In this document: piece by piece, positions 24,701 through 28,039 of the stretch
How positions within the stretch are numbered: position 1 is the first letter of the stretch
Layout: the number at the start of each line of letters is the position of its first letter
Assembly: GCF_037042905.1 (NCBI RefSeq)
Contig: NC_087252.1
Span: 24,571,401-24,635,400, forward strand
From: Lytechinus pictus
Taxonomy: Eukaryota; Echinodermata; Echinoidea; Temnopleuroida; Toxopneustidae
Length of the DNA: 64,000 nt
Reading direction: 5' to 3'
Made by a program: the position numbers and the translations under genes
The notes under the pieces: generated by a model
Databases searched by the model: none
The model's input: the letters and a program-made list of their open reading frames with translations, nothing else
Told to the model about the DNA's origin: nothing

Positions 24701-27700
24701 TGGCCCTGCGGGGGCTTATGATTATTCATCAGCTAGTAGGCGTGGCCTAGGAGGGGGCGGGACCGAGAGGCCGTACACGGTAGGAGGGGGCCGGTTGTTT
24801 GATCCGGTCAATCCTCAGTACGGGATGGAGTCTGCTGAGCAAGCCATGGGGCGGAAGTGGAGGAAATATTTTGGAGGTAAGATGTTAATTTGATGCATCA
24901 AACGCCTGTTTCAGAGAGTTGCCTGTTAACGCAACTTTAAAAATCAAGCGCAAGTCCTTAAAACATGTGTTCATTGGTTAAAAATCTAGTTGGCAATTTC
25001 TTGCAACTCTTTCCCATGTAGGCCTGCCATTACTTTTTATTGTTTTGCAATAGAAAATGATTTTTTTTTTTTTTTTAAAGTTTTGATACTAACTTTCATA
25101 TTCTTATCCAAGAATCTGTACACATGTTACCTTTTAAATTAAGCTTTATTAATTGGAAATCCAGAAAAATATCCCATTTCCCCTGCCACCCCCTCTTCCT
25201 ATTTCTTTCTGGAATCCTCTCTCTGCTTTTCTGAATGCATTTCATGACATATAATGTATTTTCAACTGCCTCATGTATTTTGATAAAGTGTGATAAGTCT
25301 TTCTTGCTAAGGCCAGGTTAACAATGCTGCATTATTGAAGAGTCCTTGAAGACCTCTGATAAAGTAATCTGATAAGTGCTATAAAGCGAGTATTCTTTGT
25401 TATTGTGACACTGAACTATTTGTTTGTCATTCTATTTTCATAGATGAGAGGAGAGCGGGTGCTCCAGGTTTTCCAGTAACAGGCAATGAGAAACCGACGT
25501 TTGGGGGCTACATCTCAGCCAGGTATGGTCATCTCATTTTGTGTTTGTTTAATCAAATCCAGCATAAAAAGATTTTTAATCGCCATAACGGTGATGGTGG
25601 TGATGATGATTGTAATGATGATGATGATGCTCGTGGTGGTGATTATTACAATGATGATTATGATGATGATGAGGGTGATGAGGATGATGAGGATGATGGT
25701 GATGATGATGATGATAGTGGTGGTGATGATGATGATGATGATGATTATGGTGATGATGATAATGATGAGGATGATATTGATGATGGTGATTATGATAACA
25801 ATGATCATTGTGACAATGATGATGATGATATTGATGATGATGATGATTATGGTGATGATTATGATATCAATGATGATTGTGACAATGATATTGATGATGA
25901 CGATGATGATGATGAGGATGGTGACGATGATGATGATGAGGATGGTGACGATGATGATTATGGTGATGATTATGATATCAATGATGATTGTGACAATGAT
26001 ATTGATGATGACGATGATGATGATGAGGATGGTGACGATGATGATGATGATGATTATGGTGATGATTATGATATCAATGATGATTGTGACAATGATATTG
26101 ATTATGACGATGATGATGATGAGGATGGTGACGATGATGATGATGATGATGATGATTATGGTGATGATTATGATATCAATGATGATTGTGACAATGATAT
26201 TGATGATGACGATGATGATGATGAGGATGGTGATGAGGGTGACGATGATGATGATGATGATTATGGTGATGATTATGATATCAATGATGATTGTGACAAT
26301 GATATTGATGATGACGATGATGATGATGAGGATGGTGACGATGATGATGATGATGATTATGGTGATGATTATGATATCAATGATGATTGTGACAATGATA
26401 TTGATGATGACGATGGTGATGATGAGGATCGTGACGATGTTGATGATGATGATGATGATGGTGATGTAGATGATGATGATGATGACAATGATTATAATGA
26501 TGATGATGATGACAATGGTTATAAATGATGGTGACGATGATGATGATGATGATGGAGATATGATGAATCTACCTGAATCCAATCTATTGGGATTACAAGA
26601 ATCTGTTTGATGTACTGTACACAAAAACAACTTGAAAATAACAAATTCTTTGCACGATCTGGTCTAAAACAATCACTTTGCATATTGGAACGACAACTTG
26701 TGCAGACCTCCATGTAATTGTATTTTCCACGGTTCCATGACATTTGCTCCGGCGACAATTGCTCCGATGGAAAGTCTGCACATTAAACGAAACATAAAAC
26801 CTAACCTCAAAAACTAAATAAACCCTAATCCTAATCTTTACATTATTCTGAACCAAAAACTCTATTACAATCCTAACTCTAATCCTAAGCCTTCTGAGTT
26901 ATTAAGACCTGAGCAATTGTCGCAGGAGCAAATGTTGTGTCACCATTTTCCACACATACTTTAAAAAAAAAATCACCACTTGCTCCTCAGGGACCAACTG
27001 AGAAGTTTTAGAGATCCTGGCCCAATGACCTCTAGACCTGTTCCTACGTCAACAGACCAAAGCTCAGGAACTCAGAACAGATTGGTTGAGCTCAATGACT
27101 GGTTGAAGAAGCATCGGATGAGTGGGGCGTTGAACGTCGCGGACCTGGAGCCCACCGTGTATCCTTACATGTTCATCAATGATTTGAAATGAACCGAATT
27201 CATTTTGTTCTCAAGTAATAAAATAAGTTTTTACATCCATCTGTATCTATTTGCATTCCATTTCATTTTCAAATCATACAGGGATCTATTTTTACATGTA
27301 ATCGCCTTAATGGACATGTTCATGTGTCCTGGATTTATTTTTTATTATATGCCCGTCTCGACGGGACGTATTATGGTATCACGTTCGATGTCTGTCCGTT
27401 AACTTTTCCTTGTAAACGCGATAACTTCAGTTTAACTTAACCTTTAGGCTCATATAATTTGGTTTCTATGATACTAGCATAGATCTCAGGAATTCTATTG
27501 ATATTGAGGTCAGACAGTCAAAGGTGAAGTCGCCACCTTCCACTTTTCTTGCTTGAACGATATCTCCTTTTTCCGCTTTACAGGCGGGCGTAGTATGTGC
27601 TCGCCTTAGCGACGCTCTTGTTATCAAGTAATGAAATCCGTAATAAATAGTTTTTACATCCATCTGTATCTATTTGCATTCCATTTCATTTTCAAATCAT

Positions 27701-28039
27701 ACAGGGATCTATTTTTAATATCTACATGTGTCTTCCACTTTTCCAACTGCAATCCTAGTAGCAAAACTTCACTATACATGTATTAGATATTAAGAAAATA
27801 TTCTCTATTTTTATTGCAAGTTGTAATCATTTATCTAGATTATGTTTTATACAAAAGCAATATAGACACGCATTATTGATGGTCTTCCTTAATTTGAAGA
27901 AACTCTTAGATCGGGGAGTGAGAGTCGGCGATCAGCGAACAATTCCATCGCGGGGACCAGCTTGGCCAGTCAGAAACCAGCCCAGACCAGGCTTGAGCTG
28001 GACTCCAACAACCAGATAAGAGTTAGAGAAGTCAGGTGA
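534..28039 (+). CDS. CEP164: CEP164, centrosomal protein of 164 kDa; 24 exons, 3' part of gene
   Basis: Spliced coding region, exons joined: 534-596, 1490-1567, 2522-2617, 3301-3417, 4044-4192, 5430-5669, 6648-6779, 7301-7472, 9418-9540, 9820-9939, 10595-10717, 11313-11474, 12309-12443, 13067-13239, 14508-14746, 15208-15421, 17102-17318, 18549-18656, 21261-21393, 21995-22147, 24514-24876, 25444-25522, 26991-27158, 27910-28039. Every junction is AG/GT and phases agree; the sum is 3,687 bp (1,228 residues plus TGA). The middle is a long E/K/R-rich coiled coil. The C-terminal third resembles vertebrate CEP164: an AKDFLKRQ helix, a short acidic serine-rich segment, the WRKYF motif, a GYIS segment and a basic tail. 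Known role: distal appendages of the mother centriole, docking it to membrane and recruiting the kinase TTBK2 to start cilium formation. Start codon and WW domain lie upstream. Family assignment was made by recalled similarity, not a search. Confidence 0.92.
718..1267. mobile_element. piggyBac-like MITE, 542 bp, copy 1
   Basis: TTAA at 718-721 and 1264-1267 flank an element starting CCCTAAAAGGACTGGGC and ending with its reverse complement. TTAA duplication plus CCC...GGG ends are the signature of the piggyBac superfamily. No coding capacity. A relative lies at 22405-23184. Confidence 0.85.
1490..1567 (+). CDS. CEP164: CEP164 exon 2 of window
   Basis: 78 bp, 26 codons, phase 0 both sides, acceptor gacag, donor gtaagc. 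Encodes a Ser/Asp/Glu-rich stretch ending DESDEDDVNV, typical of the disordered region after the WW domain. An ATG/GAT microsatellite begins a few bases after the donor. Confidence 0.78.
1568..1890 (+). repeat. ATG/GAT microsatellite after a CEP164 donor
   Basis: About 320 bp of imperfect (gat/gtg/aat)n. Long open frames on both strands (Met/Val-rich, Ile/Ser-rich) are products of the trinucleotide and are not genes. The rest of this intron up to 2095 holds nothing I recognise. Confidence 0.9.
2096..2280. repeat. Foldback MITE family A (gtgggtgtttcataaag), copy 1
   Basis: Imperfect palindrome: starts gtgggtgtttcataaagca and ends with the complement (tttatgaaacagct). Other members at 52200, 54430, 54597, 58718 and 62311. 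About 170 bp, no coding capacity. Confidence 0.8.
2522..2617 (+). CDS. CEP164: CEP164 exon 3 of window
   Basis: 96 bp, 32 codons, phase 0, acceptor tctcacag, donor gtaggt. Encodes DFGIDANLSKRLGLMDADSL followed by a proline-rich tail; low complexity is absent, supporting a true exon. Confidence 0.8.
3301..3417 (+). CDS. CEP164: CEP164 exon 4 of window
   Basis: 117 bp, 39 codons, phase 0, strong pyrimidine tract before cag, donor gtaatg. Encodes a Ser/Pro/Lys-rich disordered segment. The donor runs directly into a second ATG microsatellite. Confidence 0.8.
3418..3970 (+). repeat. ATG/GAT microsatellite after a CEP164 donor
   Basis: About 550 bp of imperfect gatgat with gtt/gac interruptions, starting directly at the donor of exon 4. 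Open frames on both strands are low complexity only. Confidence 0.9.
4044..4192 (+). CDS. CEP164: CEP164 exon 5 of window, start of coiled coil
   Basis: 149 bp, phase 0 in, 2 nt carried out, acceptor ttcttctcag, donor gtaagt. A glycine/serine-rich lead passes into the first heptad-like stretch (NEKLQREAREEEEKLRASME). Marks the transition from disordered N-terminal linker to coiled coil. Confidence 0.88.
4350..4525 (-). repeat. SINE tail fragment, copy 4 (minus)
   Basis: Contains attattacaccagcctgagc and ctaccgggtacccatttact, matching the reverse complement of the SINE body elsewhere in the window. The tRNA-like head is missing. Confidence 0.65.
4556..5429 (+). repeat. Six tandem copies of the acceptor half of the next CEP164 exon
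   Basis: Copies start after ag at 4556, 4700, 4846, 4992, 5138 and 5284; the functional exon starts at 5430, so the period is 146 bp (first step 144). Each unit has the intron's pyrimidine tract, cag acceptor and about 95 bp of exon. Copies 3-6 are nearly identical to each other. Copies 2-6 read in frame into GAGAAAGGCTAA, a stop, and the first copy carries a frame-shifting deletion, so none can replace the real exon. None keeps the exon's own donor. Confidence 0.9.
5430..5669 (+). CDS. CEP164: CEP164 exon 6 of window, coiled coil
   Basis: 240 bp, completes a codon with 1 nt and leaves 2 nt; acceptor tttacag, donor gttaga (non-preferred +3 T). Encodes 80 residues of almost pure E/K/R/L coiled coil starting RAEMENDFEKELEAEEATLR. 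It is the last and only complete member of a 146-bp tandem series of its own 5' half. Confidence 0.9.
6648..6779 (+). CDS. CEP164: CEP164 exon 7 of window, coiled coil
   Basis: 132 bp; 1 nt completes the AG|T serine codon and 2 nt are carried out. Acceptor ttgttag, donor gttggt. Encodes charged coiled coil (DLRKRVKEETEEEEAMLMEG). Confidence 0.88.
6862..7190. repeat. Dispersed repeat in CEP164 intron
   Basis: Begins aataataatgataatacatatg with tagcgtcttttcc and ggcgcttagaagat, a pattern echoed at 15465-15540. It continues through gtggtagtgaattccacagg. A repeat-derived block; no gene seen. Confidence 0.5.
7301..7472 (+). CDS. CEP164: CEP164 exon 8 of window, coiled coil
   Basis: 172 bp, ends in phase 0; acceptor cttacag, donor gtgagt. 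Encodes 57 residues of coiled coil (EAKDKALKSLRDEVRELREK). The ORF continues into the intron but the strong donor ends it. Confidence 0.9.
7503..7795. repeat. Two adjacent foldback MITEs (family D)
   Basis: 7503-7635 runs from cccgtaacacaaaaggttag to ctttgtgttacgagcccc; 7637-7795 from ctccgtaacacaaagattta to ctttgtgttacggagcct. Each is an imperfect palindrome. A half copy is at 36505. Confidence 0.82.
7796..8080. repeat. Dispersed repeat (gggcgatttcgccctcatga), copy 1
   Basis: Shares gccctcatgacagcc, gcccca(a)tatctgcccc and tagcccccaaa blocks with 23305-23620, and in reverse orientation with 61465-61790. Function unknown. Confidence 0.7.
8080..9417. other. Intron stretch without recognised gene
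   Basis: 8196-8230 resembles a mariner/Tc1-type terminus (acagtgcgtatcaaaaaaaa), but no partner end was found. A ~165-bp tandem pair beginning gttattgcccaaaaccc lies at 9051-9365. A G-run is at 8795. No coding region recognised. Confidence 0.6.
9418..9540 (+). CDS. CEP164: CEP164 exon 9 of window, coiled coil
   Basis: 123 bp, 41 codons, phase 0, acceptor ttcaccag, donor gtatgt. Coiled coil starting DLDKLKEKLKSEQQSSLDEL. Size is close to those of exons 10 and 11, suggesting old internal exon duplication in the coiled-coil gene. Confidence 0.9.
9820..9939 (+). CDS. CEP164: CEP164 exon 10 of window, coiled coil
   Basis: 120 bp, 40 codons, phase 0, acceptor gtctag, donor gtaaga. Coiled coil DMDDILSNLRESQEEERRRE. 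A foldback repeat (9948-10105) begins right after the donor. Confidence 0.9.
9948..10105. repeat. Foldback MITE (tcccgtttcacaaagcattg)
   Basis: Palindromic: starts gtcccgtttcacaaagcattg and ends acaagttttgtgaaactgac. A relative with similar ends is at 63773-63912. Confidence 0.7.
10292..10557. repeat. Foldback MITE family C (gggcccgtcttacaaagagt), copy 1
   Basis: Starts ggggcccgtcttacaaagag and ends ctctttgtaagacggggccc, a perfect terminal inverted repeat of about 20 bp inside a longer imperfect palindrome. Two more copies at 34658-35135. Confidence 0.88.
10595..10717 (+). CDS. CEP164: CEP164 exon 11 of window, coiled coil
   Basis: 123 bp, 41 codons, phase 0, acceptor tacccag, donor gtgagt. 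Coiled coil MDSVLQERKQALKEEHQKEM. A palindromic repeat ends only about 40 bp before the exon. Confidence 0.9.
10828..10992 (+). repeat. ATTT microsatellite
   Basis: (atttatttattcatt)n, about 160 bp, followed by T- and G-runs. Confidence 0.9.
11101..11163 (+). repeat. Degenerate copy of part of the following CEP164 exon
   Basis: About 63 bp resemble the 5' part of the exon at 11313-11474 (shared block aaggagaaactg(c/g)caaaaat). It ends in an in-frame tga and lacks splice sites. It is an older member of the exon-fragment duplications seen throughout this gene. Confidence 0.75.
11313..11474 (+). CDS. CEP164: CEP164 exon 12 of window, coiled coil
   Basis: 162 bp, 54 codons, phase 0, acceptor gattctag, donor gtaaag. 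Coiled coil EQDEKKTLQKEHETEKEKLA and on. A degenerate 63-bp copy lies about 150 bp upstream. Confidence 0.9.
11640..12125. repeat. Nested palindromic repeats in CEP164 intron
   Basis: Blocks gttaccatagtaacag and tgtcagaca/tgtctgaca recur in both orientations (11715, 11928, 12044; 11790, 11865, 12010), indicating one or two foldback elements inserted into each other. Confidence 0.65.
12127..12264. repeat. Foldback MITE family G
   Basis: Runs from ctggggcccgtttcaaaaag to ctttatgaaacgggcccctg with internal accatgg(aa/ta) arms; 138 bp. A relative is at 54789-54952. Confidence 0.85.
12309..12443 (+). CDS. CEP164: CEP164 exon 13 of window, coiled coil
   Basis: 135 bp, 45 codons, phase 0, acceptor cctgcag, donor gtaaca. 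Coiled coil VSESLSERKKVLERQNKELE followed by an RRR basic patch. Confidence 0.9.
12640..13035. repeat. Foldback MITE family F
   Basis: Starts ggcccgaattcacaaagatgg, ends ccacctttgtgaatttgggt; arms include tttgaaaaccacc/ggtggtttttcaaa. Ends only about 30 bp before a CEP164 exon, so it supplies most of that intron's 3' end. Confidence 0.85.
13067..13239 (+). CDS. CEP164: CEP164 exon 14 of window, coiled coil end
   Basis: 173 bp, phase 0 in, 2 nt out, acceptor gattacag, donor gttggt. Ends in EGKVKSLHAQSR. Copies of its last ~60 bp with the donor region recur downstream to 13.93 kb. The first donor is taken because it joins the next exon in frame with the least sequence; use of a downstream copy cannot be excluded. 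Confidence 0.85.
13340..13940 (+). repeat. Degenerate tandem copies of the donor end of the preceding CEP164 exon
   Basis: Fragments resembling the last part of exon 13067-13239 plus the start of its intron recur at about 13345-13405, 13468-13535, 13610-13685, 13770-13800 and 13875-13935. The copies ending at 13522 and 13670 keep ctag/gttggtatt. Spacers are GA-rich with minor expansions. No copy has its own acceptor. Confidence 0.85.
14097..14380 (+). repeat. tRNA-derived SINE, copy 1
   Basis: Head resembles a tRNA gene: tagtggttacga (A-box-like) and ggtttcaaatcc (B-box-like). The body contains gacccaggtgaggtgaatgg and tgggtacccggtagg, shared with four other copies here. It ends in (att)n repeats at about 14350-14380. 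Pol III transcribed family by analogy. Confidence 0.85.
14508..14746 (+). CDS. CEP164: CEP164 exon 15 of window, linker after coiled coil
   Basis: 239 bp; 1 nt completes an Arg codon and 1 nt is carried out. Acceptor tttccag, donor gtaagt. Encodes a disordered Asp/Pro/Thr-rich linker (IPDTPDVDLLDLNELDPLTP). A degenerate copy of its last ~60 bp follows at 14822. Confidence 0.88.
14822..14892 (+). repeat. Degenerate copy of the donor end of the preceding CEP164 exon
   Basis: Shares cccagagact(t/c)(g/a)gcaaaatc and actggtcgggatgttccatt with the end of exon 14508-14746. The donor is lost: ggatgaata replaces gggtaagta. Confidence 0.85.
15208..15421 (+). CDS. CEP164: CEP164 exon 16 of window
   Basis: 214 bp; 2 nt complete a Glu codon and 2 nt are carried out. 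Acceptor cttgcag, donor gttagt. Encodes a basic/aromatic linker (YEMPRGGRRYASHKARGKRA ...) ending ARRQMAKR. The chosen frame is confirmed by the phases on both sides; a second open frame here is a shadow. Confidence 0.87.
15600..16748 (-). mobile_element. 5'-truncated Penelope-like element fragment with GIY-YIG C-terminal remnant
   Basis: On the minus strand, 16741 to the stop at 16545 reads VGRHFNLPNHSITDMMLQ ... REKLWIRRLRTTQPHGLN, matching the C-terminal part of GIY-YIG endonuclease domains in Penelope-like retroelements (pattern HFN-P-HS--D, then RE--WI--L-T--P-GLN). No reverse transcriptase remains. The rest, down to about 15600, is A/T-rich 3' sequence ending in a block that recurs at 60157-60200. 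A SINE interrupts the 5' side. Family assignment is by remembered motif. Confidence 0.65.
16750..16935 (-). repeat. tRNA-derived SINE, copy 2 (minus)
   Basis: Minus-strand sequence has a perfect B box (gggttcgaatcc) and the same body as copy 1, ending in (taa)n next to the Penelope-like fragment. The A-box end is truncated. Confidence 0.83.
17102..17318 (+). CDS. CEP164: CEP164 exon 17 of window, conserved C-terminal helix
   Basis: 217 bp; 1 nt completes a Ser codon and the exon ends in phase 0. Acceptor gcttccag, donor gtaaga. Encodes AISRAKDFLKRQKRQLHQQK and onward, the segment most easily matched to the vertebrate CEP164 C-terminal helix. About six degraded copies of its 3' end follow. 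Confidence 0.92.
17397..18345 (+). repeat. About six degenerate tandem copies of the donor end of the preceding CEP164 exon
   Basis: Blocks resembling ctatgaagagaacggagaca ... gaagatgtgcgacttgga ... gagag/ggtaaga recur with donor-like ends near 17487, 17642, 17795, 17847, 18007, 18174 and 18335. Spacing is roughly 150-170 bp apart from one short unit. Most have frameshifts or stops; several keep an intact GTAAGA donor. They are duplicated exon-intron junctions, not exons, as none has an acceptor. Confidence 0.88.
18549..18656 (+). CDS. CEP164: CEP164 exon 18 of window
   Basis: 108 bp, 36 codons, phase 0, acceptor acccacag, donor gtgagt. Encodes EALELDKALVNYTTGSRLVR then KEKLKK-like helix, corresponding to the last coiled-coil piece of vertebrate CEP164. 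Confidence 0.9.
18700..18770 (+). repeat. GGTTG/GGGTT minisatellite
   Basis: About 70 bp of G/T-only pentamers (ggttggttgggttgggtt, then gggtcgggtcggg), in the intron after exon 18. Confidence 0.85.
18780..18986 (+). repeat. Degenerate copies of CEP164 exon 19 (upstream part)
   Basis: 18781-18850 resembles the second half of the exon at 21261-21393 (accatgttcattttgagtga...aatactaggacca). 18920-18986 resembles its acceptor and first half (atacagaggtagagatgttggcca...). The second copy is split after acaccat by a 2.1-kb element and resumes at 21106. Confidence 0.8.
18987..21105. mobile_element. hAT-like non-autonomous DNA transposon, 2.1 kb
   Basis: Ends are 14-bp inverted repeats, CAGAG(G/C)TGCCAACC, with an exact 6-bp duplication caccat at 18981-18986 and 21106-21111. 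The CAG...CTG ends and TIR sequence resemble hAT elements, although hAT duplications are usually 8 bp, so the superfamily is tentative. Short ORFs inside (for instance 20543-20947) show no transposase motif. It contains a perfect 36-bp palindrome at 19135-19170. It interrupts a duplicated exon fragment, so the target was already non-functional. Confidence 0.75.
21106..21240 (+). repeat. Downstream part of the split exon-19 copy
   Basis: Continues the copy broken at 18986 (ccatgtttattctgagtgattcc..agcaatactaggacca) and then the intron-like tract leading to the real exon. With 18780-18986 it shows a tandem duplication of roughly 150-200 bp around this exon. Confidence 0.8.
21261..21393 (+). CDS. 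CEP164: CEP164 exon 19 of window
   Basis: 133 bp, phase 0 in, 1 nt out. The acceptor used is cattag before gatata; only this start gives an open frame joining both neighbours (the nearby acag would run into a stop). Encodes DIYRGRDIGQHSEANQDTMF then LSDSSGSS, comparable to the LSDMDSLSS segment of vertebrate CEP164. Donor gtattt is weak. Confidence 0.8.
21995..22147 (+). CDS. CEP164: CEP164 exon 20 of window
   Basis: 153 bp; 2 nt complete an Asp codon and 1 nt is carried out. Acceptor aatctag, donor gtaagc. Encodes a basic patch (HHSKKKGKVKG) and a helix SSLNSLNNQLQNVMTVLKQ. A SINE begins within about 20 bp of the donor. Confidence 0.88.
22165..22400 (+). repeat. tRNA-derived SINE, copy 3
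   Basis: gttgtggctcagtggataag (A-box region) and ggctcaaatccc (B-box) head the shared body (ttggcaaggtgtttatctac; gggttcccggtag). It starts about 18 bp after a CEP164 5' splice site and abuts a piggyBac-like MITE. Confidence 0.85.
22405..23184. mobile_element. piggyBac-like MITE, 772 bp, copy 2
   Basis: TTAA at both ends (22405-22408, 23181-23184); ends CCCTAATTCTCCCGGGG and CCCCGGGAGATTGAGGG are imperfect inverted repeats. Internal blocks such as gcgcaa(c/a)ttttgagaccaaat are shared with copy 1. Two poly-G/poly-C blocks with ggccataatg in between form strong secondary structure. No gene inside. Confidence 0.85.
23305..23620. repeat. Dispersed repeat, copy 2
   Basis: Shares ggcaatctcgcccc, cgcccctaaaattct, gggtgacc and atagcccccaaaattctg with 7796 and 61465. 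A 16-base C-run near its start. Confidence 0.7.
24089..24382. repeat. Foldback MITE family B (cccgtattctgaagtcgggt), copy 1
   Basis: Starts ggtccgtattctaaagtcgg and ends ccagagttcagaatatgggcc. Four further copies are in the window (31342, 58892, 61094, 63373). Confidence 0.85.
24514..24876 (+). CDS. CEP164: CEP164 exon 21 of window, WRKYF exon
   Basis: 363 bp, largest exon here; 2 nt complete a Gly codon and 1 nt is carried out. Acceptor ctttcag, donor gtaaga. Encodes a Pro/Tyr/Gly-rich region, then ESAEQAMGRKWRKYFGG. The RKWRKYF motif is the clearest match to the vertebrate CEP164 C-terminus. Confidence 0.93.
25444..25522 (+). CDS. CEP164: CEP164 exon 22 of window
   Basis: 79 bp; 2 nt in, 2 nt out, acceptor ttcatag, donor gtatgg. 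Encodes DERRAGAPGFPVTGNEKPTF then GGYISAR, equivalent to the GYMSA segment of vertebrates. Confidence 0.88.
25573..26560 (+). repeat. GAT microsatellite with ~108-bp higher-order repeat
   Basis: Nearly 1 kb of (gat)n. From about 25830 a higher-order unit containing gattatgatatcaatgatga and gtgacaatgatattga recurs about six times at roughly 105-110 bp. It makes 330-370-residue open frames (Asp-rich plus, Ile-rich minus) that lack complexity and sit inside an intron. Confidence 0.9.
26991..27158 (+). CDS. CEP164: CEP164 exon 23 of window
   Basis: 168 bp; 1 nt completes Arg, 2 nt carried out. Acceptor ctcctcag. Encodes DQLRSFRDPGPMTSRP ... LVELNDWLKKHRMSGALNVA. The donor is GTATCCTTAC, a U12-type site. 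If this intron is retained the frame reads ten more residues to a TGA at 27190, giving a protein lacking the final 43-codon exon. Confidence 0.9.
27159..27168 (+). promoter_or_regulatory. CEP164: U12-type 5' splice site of the last CEP164 intron
   Basis: The intron begins GTATCCTTAC, matching the minor-spliceosome consensus (A/G)TATCCTTT at the first eight positions. Every other donor found in either gene is U2-like. Paired with a U12 branch-site match 17 nt before the acceptor. Confidence 0.85.
27212..27716 (+). repeat. ~80-bp direct repeats flanking a dispersed element inside the U12-type intron
   Basis: The block ttacatccatctgtatctat ... acagggatctattttta occurs at about 27228-27297 and again at 27651-27716. 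Between them, 27345-27620 begins gcccgtctcgacgggacgta and resembles a dispersed family; it contains no gene. Direct duplication of flanking sequence this long suggests unequal exchange or segmental duplication rather than a target-site duplication. Confidence 0.75.
27885..27893 (+). promoter_or_regulatory. CEP164: U12-type branch site
   Basis: TTCCTTAAT matches the U12 branch consensus TTCCTTAAC except at the last base, and its second A lies 17 nt before the final G of the acceptor at 27909, inside the short window usual for U12 introns. There is no long pyrimidine tract between branch and acceptor, also typical. Confidence 0.83.
27910..28039 (+). CDS. CEP164: CEP164 last coding exon and stop
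   Basis: 130 bp including TGA; 1 nt completes the Val codon. Encodes SGSESRRSANNSIAGTSLAS, then QTRLELDSNNQIRVREVR, matching in layout the final LGLDEHNRVKVYRF-type tail of vertebrate CEP164. That match establishes both the gene end and the spliced form across the U12-type intron. Confidence 0.9.

Noticed and set aside
25515..26630. Open frames of 327-371 codons on both strands (Met/Val-, Asp- and Ile-rich)
   Set aside because: Products of a GAT trinucleotide array inside a CEP164 intron; every frame is open because the repeat contains no stop. No complexity or conserved motif.
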